NCBI RefSeq assembly: GCF_036711975.1
Contig: NC_091972.1
Span: 33,175,001 to 33,239,000 of the forward strand
Source: Onthophagus taurus
Lineage: Eukaryota > Arthropoda > Insecta > Coleoptera > Scarabaeidae
Reading direction: 5' to 3'
Length of the DNA: 64,000 nucleotides
Positions 21,736 through 32,530 of this stretch are shown piece after piece. The translations under genes were made by a program, and so were the position numbers. Each line of letters opens with the position of its first letter. Position 1 is the first letter of the stretch. Below the pieces are notes generated by a model. It was not told the DNA's origin, searched no databases, and saw nothing but the letters and a program-made list of their open reading frames with translations.

Positions 21736-22170
21736 CCCACAGGTGTGAAACCGCACTAGCGTTTTTAAATTATTTTACAGCCATATATTTCCAAATTTGA
21801 AGGTGCTAGCTGTTTGCACGATAACACTATAAGGTTGTTAGGCTATACATATCAAAATATTTCATAATTCTTGCTCTTTAAACCATATTTGCATCAATTC
21901 TTTTGTATTAAAAATTTCTGTTCAAAATATACAATAGAAATAAAACTATTTTTAGTGCATAAAATTCTTTAAAATTTTGACATTTGCAAGTTTGGTGCAT
22001 ACTTTCCTGATATACAGGATGTTTCAGGTTTTTGTAGCGAGACTTTAACAATCGATAGATCTTTTAAAATTAGCATAAAAACTTCATATAAACATAGGTC
22101 GACAAACACTTTGTTTTGAAGATACAGGGTGTTTAAGTTAAATTTTTTAATTGATTTTTATTTAATATTA
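21736..22170. other. Spacer with a second copy of the 4.4-kb transposon end
   Basis: No gene. Bases 22013-22150 match 4430-4560 (ACTTTAACAATCGATAGATC, AACATAGGTCGACAAACA). The remaining sequence is AT-rich and unrecognised. Confidence 0.5.
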
Positions 22171-24639
22171 CACGTGAAGGGTACAGGGAATAAACAGGCT
22201 AAGTCAATTTTTGTTGAAATCGTGTTAACAACACAGTCTGGTAAAATTAAAGCGAATCTTTTCGTCAATGTTCATAAAAAGGGGAAAAGACGGTTAGGTC
22301 AAGAGAAAACACAGAACTTAAATTTGGCGAAGAGGGAATATACAGGCTAAGTCCTTAAAACAAGGAATAAACCGGCTAAGTCGCAGCGTCAACTACCTAT
22401 TTTTGCTAACTCAGGGGAGTTGATGAAAATTGGCTTTTTTGCGCTAACAATAATATCAAAGAAGCTTCGAATTCCTAGTGTGAGTCGCAGTTTGTTTCTG
22501 TCAGTAAAGTGTTGTGTAAATAATGCAAGACGAAACTAAAGAATCAACGAATGGTCAGAGTACCAAAAAACGGAAAAAGTTTGGACGGCTACACGAAGTT
22601 CGCAAAAAACTTAGGCTACAAAGCCACGAAATGGGTCCGGACTGTAAATGTCGTAAAAAGTGTTTCGAAACCTTGAAGGAAGAAGTACGTAAAGAAATTC
22701 TACGTCACTTTAACTTGCTACTAACAGAAGATGAACAGAATTTGTATTTGTGCGGTTTAATTTCCCTCGTACCAGTAGCAACGCGACGACCACGTCAACC
22801 TGAAGAATCCGCGAAACTTCGTGATGCTACATTTTTCTATAGAATTCGTGCAAAAATAAATGATCGTATTGAAGAAGTATCTGTTTGCAGGACGGCTTTT
22901 ATGTCAATTCACGGAATTACTAAGTCAAAAATCGAACATCTCGTTCGTAGTTTAAAAATGACTGGCATAGCTCCAAAGAATAAAAGATGAAAGCATAACA
23001 CACGTCCAAGACAATTAAGTCCGGAAGTTCTAGATATCATTCACGATCACATAAAAAGCTTTCCCAATAGATCATCTCACTATGGCTTACGGGATTCTTC
23101 AAAAATTTACCTATCTGAAGACTTGAATATGAAAAAAATGCATAAATTATTTGAGGAAGTGCATCCACAAGTAAAGATATCGTATGAATCTTACAGAACA
23201 GTTCTAGAAAGGGATTTTAACATCTCGTTTGGATATCCAAGAACAGATACATGCAGTACTTGCGATCAATTTATGGCGAAGAAAAGGGTACTCCTCGCTG
23301 AGAAACTAAATAAACGAGACAATGAAACGAAAAAGATAGAAAGATTAATTGAGAAGATTGAGCTGGAAAATACTGTTCACAAAAGCCAAGCAGAACAGTT
23401 TTACATTCGGAAAAAAGCTTCTAAATTAGAATCCAAAAAGTCAAAAGAAATTGAAGCGATATGTTTTGACTTTTCAAAAAATTTACCTGCCCCAAACTTA
23501 TCAACCAACGATGTTTACTATAAGAGACAACTATCAATTTATGCCTTCAACATACACATTTTGGGAAATTCTCAAAGCGTGTTTTATGTTTATCCTGAGT
23601 TTGTGGGAAAAAAAGGTAGTGACAATGTCGCTTCGTTAATTCACCACTTTGTGTACAACTTCCTCGACGAGAAAGTTAAGTCCTTATATTTATTCTGCGA
23701 TTCGTGTCCGGGTCAGAATAAAAATTTTACAATTTTTCGTTTCCTGCATCATCTGGTTAACATAGAAAAATGTCTAGACTTTATTAAAGTTATATTTCCA
23801 ATTCGGGGACATTCATATTTGGAATGCGACAAGAATTTCGGCTTGGTAAATCAAAAAACCAAAGTAGAACATCCTAAGGAATGGATTGCAGCTTTTGAAA
23901 ATGCTAGATCCAAACCAAACCCATTTATCGTTTTGGATGTTACACAGGATTGTTTTCGAGGGTGGACGAAGCATTTCGATACAATATACAAAAAGAAATG
24001 CCCCATTCTGTCCCGTCCTATTAAGGAAATAAAGGTGGAAAAAGAGCATCCACATCTACTATATTACCGCACTTCACATAACGGTGCATGGGAAAATTTT
24101 GTTATTACCAGCCCCAAGTCTCGAAAAACAAAGCTAAATAACAACGAATTTGAGCTTCCGGAGTGTTGCTATAGAGGTATGTTTAGTATAATGTTACGCT
24201 AAATATTACTCTATATTTACTAAAAATTTCAGATTTAATACAGATTTCCAAAGAGAAATTCCAAGATTTACAGCATCTAGCCCAGTTTTGTGGACCTGAG
24301 GCAGCAAACTTTTATTCGTCAATACCCCATAAATGAATGTTTTCTTGTTTCATTATTTAATAAAATATTATAAAACTGTTGACGCTCGGACTAAGCTGTT
24401 TTGTTCCCAGCTTTTGGTGGTGTTACTGAGTAATTTTGAGTATTATCAACGTTATGCAACCGCTATCAAATTTGCCGTTATATTTTACCGTAGTACCAAG
24501 AGCTACATTTCCTTTAATGATGCTCAAACATTAAAATTACTTTTACAGGCGAACTTATACAGTCTGAAACTTTTAACACGATTTCCTAGATTATTTTGTA
24601 TTTTGACTTAGCTCATTTATTCCCTGTACCCTTCACGTG
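22171..24639 (+). mobile_element. 2.47-kb DNA transposon of an unnamed family
   Basis: The ends CACGTGAAGGGTACAGGGAA and TTCCCTGTACCCTTCACGTG are perfect inverted repeats over 20 bp or more. With mismatches the match extends to about 38 bp (GCTAAGTC). TA lies on both sides (22169-22170, 24640-24641). The word GGCTAAGTC recurs near 22197, 22344 and 22373, as subterminal repeats would. The single two-exon gene inside encodes a DDE-like protein. I cannot assign the superfamily with confidence. Confidence 0.85.
22523..24336 (+). pseudogene. DDE-like transposase, two exons, one in-frame TGA
   Basis: Reading runs in one frame from ATG 22523 to 24176, with a single stop, TGA at 22988-22990, and continues after a 56-bp intron (GT 24177, AG 24232) to TGA at 24334-24336: 585 codons. 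Blocks include a cysteine cluster near residue 45, HNTRPRQLSPEVLDIIHDH directly after the TGA, SFGYPRTDTCSTCDQFMAKK, AICFDFSKNLPAPNLSTNDV, LYLFCDSCPGQNKNFTIFRF and RGHSYLECDKNFGLVNQK. The three conserved aspartate contexts (FDF, FCDSC.GQN, ECDKNFG) suggest an RNase H-like DDD nuclease, which is inference. Similar uncharacterised proteins are common in insects. The TGA may simply be one nonsense mutation. Confidence 0.75.
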
Positions 24640-24683
24640 TATTTCAACCGATTCTATTCAAATTTGGTATACGGAGATTTTTT

Positions 24684-26555
24684 GGCATGAAAAAGACGAT
24701 TATGAAGTCCGTTTTACTATACCCGGTATAGGGTATACCCGCTCTGTAACGTACTTATTCTTTACTGATTAAAATAACAATAACTTTTCTGATAGTATAC
24801 TTTTGGCTTTTTGAATAAAAATTCTTATTCACGGTACGTTTTTAAGCAAAAACGGTACTCTTATCAAAATACGCTAAAGTTGATCGTTTTCAAGATAATT
24901 CGCTTTTCATTATTCGATATTGACCAATTTTTTTAGAGAATTCTTAAAGATAGGTATAATAATATTTGTCATTGAAACAAAGTACGTAAATTCGCTAATG
25001 TTTTAGTTTATTATATCAAGTGTCAAATCACCAGTAGTTGTTGATCAGTGTTAAATTAATTTTTCTTATTCGTTAACGTGTTAAATTCAATTTTTTTGTT
25101 TATTAACGTGCTGAATTCATTACTCTTTTTCCTAATCGTGTTAAATTGTTTTTTTTAATTTTTTGTTTGCTGCATAAAAACTTTATAAAATACCATTTAT
25201 TTTTCCTAACCAAGAGTTAGCGGATATTCATTTTGTATATGGCTTTGCAAACGGAAATTCAGCAGAAGTAGCCCTACAGTATAGGAGAAGATTACCAAAT
25301 AGAAGACATCCGCATCTTTCTGTGTTTGTGAAAGTGTATAGACAAATAGTTGAACAAGGGCTAAACAATAACGGGTAGATCGTAATAATGACAATGTTGG
25401 ACTGGAAAGAAACTTTAGAAGAAGAATTTTACGTGAATTCGACAGAGACCCCACTACGAGTGTTAGAAGAGTGTGTATCGCCTTTTAAAAAATGATCATA
25501 GATATGCTTATCATTTACAACCCTTGCAAGGATTACAACCAGGCGATGAAGAACGGCGTGTAAAGTTTTGTCGGTGGATTCTTTAAATAATTTAATGTGG
25601 AACGATGAATCGTATTTCACAAGACGTGGGATTGTAAACTTTCATAATTTACATGTTTGGGCGCATGAAAATCCCTACGCAATTAGGCCACGAAACTTCC
25701 AATATGAACTTAGTGTCAACGTCTGGGTAAGTGTTTATAAAAATCATATTTTCGGGACATACTTTTTGCCACCACAACTAACCGCTGCGGCGTTCTTGTA
25801 ATTTTTGGTAGCTGAACATGCCAATATGTGGGATGACATCGATTTAGCTTTAAGAAGAAAGGCCTTGTTTCAACTTGATGAGTGTGCAGCTTATCATGGT
25901 AGGGTAGTAAGAAATTGGCTGGACAACCATTTTCCTGCAAGATGGATTGGTCGTGGTGGACCAGTCGCATGACTTCACGATCTGCAGATCTTAATGATTT
26001 AGACTTTTTTGTTGTGAGATATTTGAAAGGAAAATTGTATGAGACACCAGTTCCCACAAGGGATGAACTTTTAATAACAAAGAATTTTAATATGATTAGG
26101 AATGTTTGTAATGGACAGAAGGCCGTTCTTAAATACCATTACTCGATCAGTAATTCGTCGGTTAAAATTATGCGAGCAAAATTTTTTACATTTTCAACAA
26201 TTTTTTTCTTTTATTATTTAGATTAAAAAACATTAATAAACTAAAACATTAGTTAATTTACCTACTTTGTTTCCATGGCACACATTATTTTAACTATCTT
26301 TAACTATCCTCTAAAAACATTGGTCTGTATCGAATAATAAAAAGCGGATTATCTTGAAAACGATAAACTTTAGCGCATTTTGATAAGAGTACCCTTTTTG
26401 CTCAAAAAGTACCGAGAATAAGAATTTTTATTCAAAAAGTATACTGTCAGAAAAGTTATTGTTATTTTAATCCGTAAAGAATACGTCACAGAGCGCCCTC
26501 TACCGGCTATAGTAAAACGGACGTTAACCAATTTTGTTAGAAAATGTGCCACTCA
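24684..26555. mobile_element. Element with ~240-bp inverted ends and a DD41D relative
   Basis: The left arm (from about 24706, GTCCGTTTTACTATACCCGG, through TAAAATAACAATAACTTTTC to about 24945) recurs inverted at 26320-26530. Outer limits are approximate because the tips diverge. Inside is a decayed plus-strand mariner-type transposase. Older than the 7252-8952 element judging by the many lesions. Confidence 0.75.
25206..26230 (+). pseudogene. Decayed DD41D-type mariner transposase
   Basis: Frames read FVYGFANGNSAEVALQYRRR and LPNRRHPHLSVFVKVY (first helix-turn-helix), LMWNDESYFTRRGIVNFHNL (first catalytic D), QLDECAAYHGRVVRNWLDNH (second D), then after a frameshift RSADLNDLDFFVVRYLKGKL (third D). 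The layout parallels the intact transposase at 7609-8685, with clear sequence divergence. Several stops and at least three frameshifts make it inactive. Confidence 0.8.
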
Positions 26556-26616
26556 ATACCTACGGAGAAATGTGGTTTCAATAAAATAGTTGTCTAGCTC
26601 ATTATGCTCGTCCTGC

Positions 26617-27170
26617 AAGCATCCGATTACAAAATATTTTTTGTTTGCAAATGTATAAATAAAAATGAAAAAGCACCCGCATTGTGCAAAGTATTTAATT
26701 TAATTTCGACTTTTCTATTTTGTAATTTTTTTTTTTTATTCTATTGTTTACATTGAAAGCTTGTTACTATACTACACGTTCAGTTTATTGCTACATTTTT
26801 TTTCTCATTTATTATCACTGTTTAAAAATACAACACAGTATGAGTTTATAAAAAACATGTATTTTTGTAAATTTTTGGATCTGTTGTAAGATAGCCAATT
26901 CTAGGTATATATTAAATATATACGATTTAATAATATTATATTAATGTATAATGCATATATTATACATGTTTTTATATGACAATTTGTAGATAGAAATATA
27001 CCTTTTATTTAAATTTCTTTAAAAAAAAATGTATATTCCTAGTAATCATCAATTTACTTAACAAGAAAACTTTGAATTACAGTAAAACTCCATATAACGG
27101 ACTAATACGGGGAAGGGTGCGTCTGTTATATGAAAAATTTTTAATTTGCACTTTAAATAACAATATAATA
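26617..27170 (+). repeat. HEXIM 3' flank, copy 3
   Basis: Begins at AAGCATCCGATTACAAAATA, about 80 bp further in than copies 1 and 2, and runs through the intact TA site into the same pogo-type terminus (CAGTAAAACTCCATATAACG). It lacks about 70 bp near 27003 that copy 1 retains, but keeps the ATTCCTAGTAAT segment missing from copy 2. So copies 2 and 3 carry different deletions. Confidence 0.9.
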
Positions 27171-27246
27171 TACAGGATGATTCAAAAAACCGCTGACAGA
27201 CTTCTAGGGCAGGTAATACATCAAAAAATAAGATGAAAAGTCTTAA

Positions 27247-29024
27247 GGGGGTATGCCACCTTTGAAATTTAAAAAAAATCGTTTTTTTTGCTAAAAAGTG
27301 TTCTTTATACTGTCCAGAATGAAAATCCATTGACAGAAAACATTTGCGGAATGTTTTTCTGCCTAAAAAATTAATTTTTGTAACACACCTCACCGGAAAT
27401 TCTAAGATTTCTGTAACCACTTTTTGTTTCATTTTTTATCGATTGTATATACAAGTATTTTGACTGTAAAATGACCTTGTATTTTGACCTCGTTGTAGTA
27501 CAAAAAAGTTAAAAAAAACATAAAATATCATTTTTCAAAAACGCTATTGAAGGCAAAATGGAAGTGGACTCCGTCGTAGAGATGTTTCAACGATCCGAAG
27601 AAAAACATAATTTGAAGTACTGTTTTTACGTAGGAGACGGAGACAGTAAAACCTTCAAAGATATTCAGCCCTATGACAGTGTAATAGTAACCAAAAAAGA
27701 ATGCGTCGATCACGTTCAGAAACGAATGGGCACACGGTTACGAAATCTAAAAAAAAACACCCGCGGATTAGGAGGCAAAGGAAAATTAACAGGAAAATTA
27801 ATTGATGAACTTTCCTTATATTATGGCTGGGCTATTCGCAGAAATTGCGATTCCGTGAAGGACATGAAAAAAGAGATCTGGGCTACTTTGTATCATAAAA
27901 TTTCAACAAATGAAACTCCAAAGCATGACAATTGTCCACTTGGTGCTGACTCGTGGTGTTCCTGGCAAAAAGCGTACGCTTTGTCAGACATCGATGAGTA
28001 CACTCACAAGCCAGCAATCGGCAATGATGTTTTCAACGCAGTGAAACCTGTGTACGAAAAACTATCAAGGGAAGATCTTTTGACAAGATGTTTATGGGGA
28101 TATACGCAAAACAGCAATGAAAGTTACAACGCCGCGGTATGGTCTATCGCACCAAAAACTATTCATAGTGGCAAGAAAGTGGTTGACAATTTTAATGACG
28201 GTCTTACAAGCATTATGGAAATAATGCAAGCACTGAAATTAACAACCGGAAGATCGTGCTTCGACTTTTGTCATGAAACGGATTTAAATAGCATTGCTCG
28301 CGCTGAGCGCTCCATGACTGCTAAGGCTAAAGAAGCTCGTAGAAGCCTACTGTCAGACAGAAAGCTGCAGAAGATGAAAATAATCTTCAGGAAGGACAGC
28401 TGTATGGTACAGGAATCGCTGATTAGATGTATCTAGAAAAAATATACAATTTTTTACATTCGAAAACTTTAAACGCGTTTTTCTGGAAACTACATTTTTC
28501 AAATCTGTGCACACGATAACTTCCACATTTTTCAACGGATTTTCAAGATTTTTTTTTCAAAAGTTTGTATTATCTTATTCTAGGTAAGTACGTAGCTGTT
28601 TTTCGATATGTCTCAGTTTCTCTGTTTTACAACCATTTTTATGTACAACGTTTTTTATCGATAAATACGACATTTCTTGTAAAATCGTCACCATTTCGTC
28701 AAAAATGAATATTTTTTAAAAATCCTACGTAGTTCCCTAGTTTTTGAGTTTACTAAAGTAATCGTATTCAAGTTTTAATTATTCGACTTACGCGTTGGGA
28801 GAAATCCTGCGCACAGCATGACCCTGCACGATTTGCAAGCCTAACATTACCGACATCTAGCGGGTGCAACTTTAATAACTGTTAATAAATAAAATATGTA
28901 TTTAAAACTAGAAAAGTGGCTTATTCACACCCTGCAACCCGTTTTTAGAAAACTTCTTTCGCCTGATTGCAAAAAAATTTAAAAAATACCTATTATTTTC
29001 GGGTCTTCAAGGTGGCATACCCCC
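27247..29024 (+). mobile_element. TTAA-inserting transposon (Kolobok-like), 1.78 kb
   Basis: The ends GGGGGTATGCCACCTT and AAGGTGGCATACCCCC are inverted, and TTAA is present on both sides (27243-27246, 29025-29028). The opposite arm of the surrounding palindrome (ATGTATATTAAGACTTTTCATC, 29458-29479) shows the site with a single TTAA, so the duplication is directly confirmed. It carries only the C-terminal half of its transposase, so it is an internally deleted or 5'-shortened copy. Confidence 0.9.
27558..28436 (+). pseudogene. C-terminal half of a Kolobok/Mutator-like transposase
   Basis: A 292-codon open frame with YCFYVGDGDSKTFKDIQPYD, VIVTKKECVDHVQKRMGTRL, GGKGKLTGKLIDELSLYYGW, GADSWCSWQKAYALSD and CLWGYTQNSNESYNAAVWSI. 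These blocks belong to a transposase family usually labelled Mutator-like in automated annotation. The GDGDS motif probably supplies one catalytic acid. The TTAA duplication fits Kolobok better than Mutator, which makes 8-11-bp duplications. The N-terminal half is absent, and the frame's own ATG is internal to the family alignment. Frame intact but unlikely to be functional. Confidence 0.75.
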
Positions 29025-29586
29025 TTAATATACATGGGGCCGCAAATGCCTCGTTGGCGAGATATACCGGATCAAAGTTTCTTTAAAATTAAACATTATC
29101 TGCTATAAAAAGCACTTTTTTAAAAATATTGTCTACGCCATTGCTCTCTACGCGTGTAAAGTGATCAATTATCTATCAATTGGTCTCTTAAAAAACTTTG
29201 ATCAAAGCAATAGTTTTTAAGAAAAACACGTTTGTAGAAAATTTGTTAATTCAATTAAAAACTGTTGCTTTAATCAAAGTTTTGTAAGAGACCAATTGAT
29301 AGATAGTTGATCACTTTACACGAAAATACTGTCCGTTTGACAAAATTAGCAGTAAAGTTGAAACTATTTTTAAAAAAGGGCTTCTTAGTGCAGATAATGT
29401 TTAATTTTAAAGAAACTTTGACCCGCTATATCTCGCTAAGGAGGCATTTGCGACTCCATGTATATTAAGACTTTTCATCTTAATTTTTGATGTATTACCT
29501 GCCCTAGAGGTCTGTCAGCGGTTTTTTGAATCAACCTGTATTTATTGAGCTTTCAAATGTTTTACAAAATAAATAGAACAGACAAA

Positions 29587-29626
29587 CCACCGTCAACAGA
29601 TGTATATATACATCTGTTGACGGTGG
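29587..29626. repeat. Perfect 40-bp palindrome
   Basis: CCACCGTCAACAGATGTATA is followed directly by its exact reverse complement with no spacer. In RNA or single-stranded DNA it would form a 20-bp stem. It lies just beyond the foldback element and is not part of its ends. Confidence 0.95.
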
Positions 29627-29739
29627 CATACTATAGTATACAGGTCTGTCACGACATGAGTCTACATGTATGTGGCAAACTACTGGCAGTATTTTTGTGT
29701 AAATTTGCATGTAGGGTTTATCCAAGATGCTCGTTTCAG

Positions 29740-30200
29740 TTAAAATCTTTTCAGTTTTCTCCAACTTCCGGTTATACCGGATATGGACCCCAACTTCGTT
29801 ACTTTAAATGAAATGTACCAATTTTTATTGAATTTTCGAGATCCCAGCTAAATTTTAATATAATTTGATGTCATCATATATCTAGAATTAAGAAATAAGT
29901 CTTTTTGAATTATTTCAGTTTGAATTTTTTTTATTGTACGCTTATTACATGCCTATATCTAAAATGATTATTAGTAAATTTAAATTATTCATTTGTGATA
30001 TCAAACAAAAGCTATTGTGTGCTAGAATGTTAGGAGACTTTGTGATTAACATCAAAACGAAGATACAGCCCATGGGTGAGGCCCGCAATCAAAAATTCTC
30101 CTTAAAGCCCGATCTCCACACATTTTGTAACTTTCATAATAGAATAAAACTTATAACAGCAGAAGAGAAATTAAGGTACTATATTAAACAATATAAATGA
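29740..30200 (+). other. Unassigned stretch with a short ORF
   Basis: Contains an 88-codon frame (29934-30200, CDIKQKLLCARMLGDFVINI) that I do not recognise, preceded by an ACTTCCGGTTATACCGGATA word typical of some mariner ends. It may be the interior or flank of the mariner remnant that follows. Confidence 0.3.
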
Positions 30201-30224
30201 AAAATAAAAAACAAGAATGAAAAA

Positions 30225-30460
30225 TTGATATAACTATAGTAAATGTTCGAACTGGTTGCCCTCAACTTCCAAACATTTATGAATTCTTTTTAAAAACCTG
30301 GCATAAGTGGCACTCCGAATTTCTTCCGAAGAAAGTGATGCATTTCATCACGAAGTCTCTGTAATCGGTGTAGCATACACGATATCTTTTATACAACCCC
30401 AAATAAAAAATCTAATGGAGTGATATCGGGCGAACGGGGAGGTCAACGGGAACGATTTTT
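30225..30460 (-). pseudogene. Tc1/mariner transposase C-terminus
   Basis: Minus-strand words RSPDITPLDF, KDIVYATPIT, and EIRSATYARFLKRIHKCLEV then EGNQFEH match the last ~80 residues of Tc1/mariner transposases (third catalytic acid in PLDF). Stops interrupt it and the rest of the gene is absent. Confidence 0.7.
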
Positions 30461-30579
30461 AACATTTTCAAAAATATATCTATTATACCACTTAACTAAG
30501 AGACATAGAATTTTTTTCTTATAATATTATTTATACACTTCCAAATGAAAAATTTGCATAAGAATTCTGCTAAAACTTT

Positions 30580-32530
30580 ACCATGGACGGAAGTTACAGC
30601 AAGCGATATGAAGAAGTTTCTTGGGTTATTGATATTGATGTGGGACAAACTGAAAAGGCTTGTTGGAGAGATTACTGGTCAACAGACCCTTTGGTTGAAG
30701 CACCAATATTCCCTAAAACTATGAGCAGGATGAGGTTCAAGCAAATCCTTACATTTTTTCATCTCAATGATAATCTACAAAACGCATCTAGTAGAAACAG
30801 ACTTTGTAAAATTACACCTTTACTGCATTACCTAATTCCAAAAATTCAGTCTATGTTTGTATGTATGTACCGAAACAGCAATTATCACTTGACGAAGCAA
30901 TGATACCATGGATAGGACGTCTCAGCATCAAAACATACGGTATTTTACTGAGAATGGTTTGTGAAAGTGAGTCTGGGTACATTTGCAACTTTCTGATTTA
31001 TGCGGGTGGAGAACAAAAACTAGAAGAAACTACATTATCAGTCTTGTAGCCGTATTTTGGTTATGGGCATCATGTATATCAAGACAATTACTACAACGTT
31101 TCTACAGCTGGTATATTATTAGAAAAGAAAATACTTGTATGTGGTACCATACGAGAGAACCGTGGTTTGCGATAGGTACTACTAGAAAAGTCCAAGAATC
31201 GTCAAAGAGGGCAAATGGGTTTTGTACAGAAAAGACCCTGATATGAACTATTCATGATGCGTTTATGATATCAACTGAAAAGCGGAATAAAAATTATACC
31301 AATGATGAAGTGAAACCTTTGTGCATATTACAGTACAATAAACACATCAAAGTAGTTGACCGTGCAGATCAGTATTTGGCGAATAAAATAGCATTCTTTT
31401 TAATCAATTGTATTTTGTTTAATGAATTCAAAATTTACTCTAAAAAGTCACAAAATAAACTAAGCAGTGATGTAAAATTACGGTAATTTATAATTTGTGT
31501 AAATTACTGTTGTAAATTATGGTTATTTTTTCTCAAAATTTATTATCGCGTAATTTAATAATTTTTTTGATAAATTCCTACGGTAACCTTTTTATTATTT
31601 TGATTCAAGGACAATAGAATCTAACTTGATTTTGATTTAATAAAACCTTTATACAAACTGTAAAGGAACATTTAAAATAAACTATGTAACAAAAACTCTA
31701 AAAATGAAACAAAATATGAATCTATGTAATTCAAACACATTCTATATAATTCAGAAAAGCTTCTTTCTGTTGTGCACATTGTTGGTGAGCAATTTAAGAT
31801 TTCTGTTGCTACTTTGCTTAATGATGTAGTACAACAAAGAGACTTCCATAATATAACAGAATACTACCCATAATTTTTGGATCTAGTAAATTTGCAGCTA
31901 AGTGTAAAGGTGTTACAGCCATATCTTTTCGTGCTTTTAAAAGTGATAGAATTGTTTTTACTTCTAAACTGGGCATTCACTTTGTAGCTGATCATTCAAA
32001 TGTTGAAAATAGTCAACAACATGAGAACTGCAAGGTAGGGAAGTTTGTACATTTTTTTAAATTATTGAAATGGGATTTAAAATCTTATATTCAAGCTGTC
32101 CCTAGAATATATCGTTTAAAATATTACGTTTAATATTTTCGTCTAGAATACTTGTTATAGTTTCTGTTATAACCAACTCTTTTAAGTTTCTTGTAGGGGC
32201 TTTACAGCATTATCAAAACATCGAGAGCGCATGCGCAGACACATCCTAGCTCCTAGCGGTAATTTATGAAAAATTTGTTTGGTAATTTACAGCAAATTAC
32301 GGTAAATATTTTGGTAATTTACACATTCACATCACGGAAACTAAGATACAAAAAATTTCTGCTAGAAGTAGCTAGCAAATGGATTTTTGTAGATTCAAAT
32401 GAATGCAGCACACCACCTGGCAGTTCTTCTAGTACTTCTAAAAAGGCTCCCTATAAAGATCTACCTTCCAGACTTTCAGGAAAACTAGGCGTTGTGTACC
32501 ATTACACGCAGGTGATAGCCATACCGTTTA
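30580..32530 (+). pseudogene. piggyBac transposase, interrupted by a hAT-type insertion
   Basis: Shifted frames give RDYWSTDPLVEAPIFPKTMS, RMRFKQILTFFHLNDNLQNA, PKQQLSLDEAMIPWIGRLSI (first catalytic D), VYQDNYYN (second D) and LCILQYNKHIKVVDRADQYL (third D region). These are in-order piggyBac blocks. At 31464 the frame is cut by an 873-bp insertion. After it, at 32338, the same frame continues with RYKKFLLEVASKW, a serine/glycine segment and RLSGKLGVV, the usual piggyBac tail; the final cysteine-rich finger is not seen. The third D is present, but frameshifts make it dead. Confidence 0.85.
31465..32337. mobile_element. hAT-type non-autonomous element, 8-bp duplication
   Basis: The insertion begins CAGTGATGTAAAATTACGG and ends TTACACATTCACATCACGG; the terminal words CAGTGATG and CATCACGG are imperfect inverted copies. 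The 8-bp AAACTAAG occurs on both sides (31457-31464, 32338-32345), as hAT elements make. GTAATTTA words repeat near both ends. The interior has only small unrecognised frames. Confidence 0.85.

Larger units (their letters stand above)
27173..29538. mobile_element. Foldback MITE interrupted by a TTAA-type element
   Basis: The left end CAGGATGATTCAAAAAACCG and right end CGGTTTTTTGAATCAACCTG are inverted and flanked by TA (27171-27172, 29539-29540). Without the insert (27247-29024) the unit is about 590 bp and almost wholly palindromic: CAATTGGTCTCTTA at 29178 mirrors TAAGAGACCAATTG at 29287. No coding capacity of its own. Confidence 0.88.

Noticed and set aside
29545..29764. Overlapping frames on both strands around the palindrome
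   Set aside because: They share the words PPSTDVYIHLLTV on both strands only because the DNA is palindromic there.
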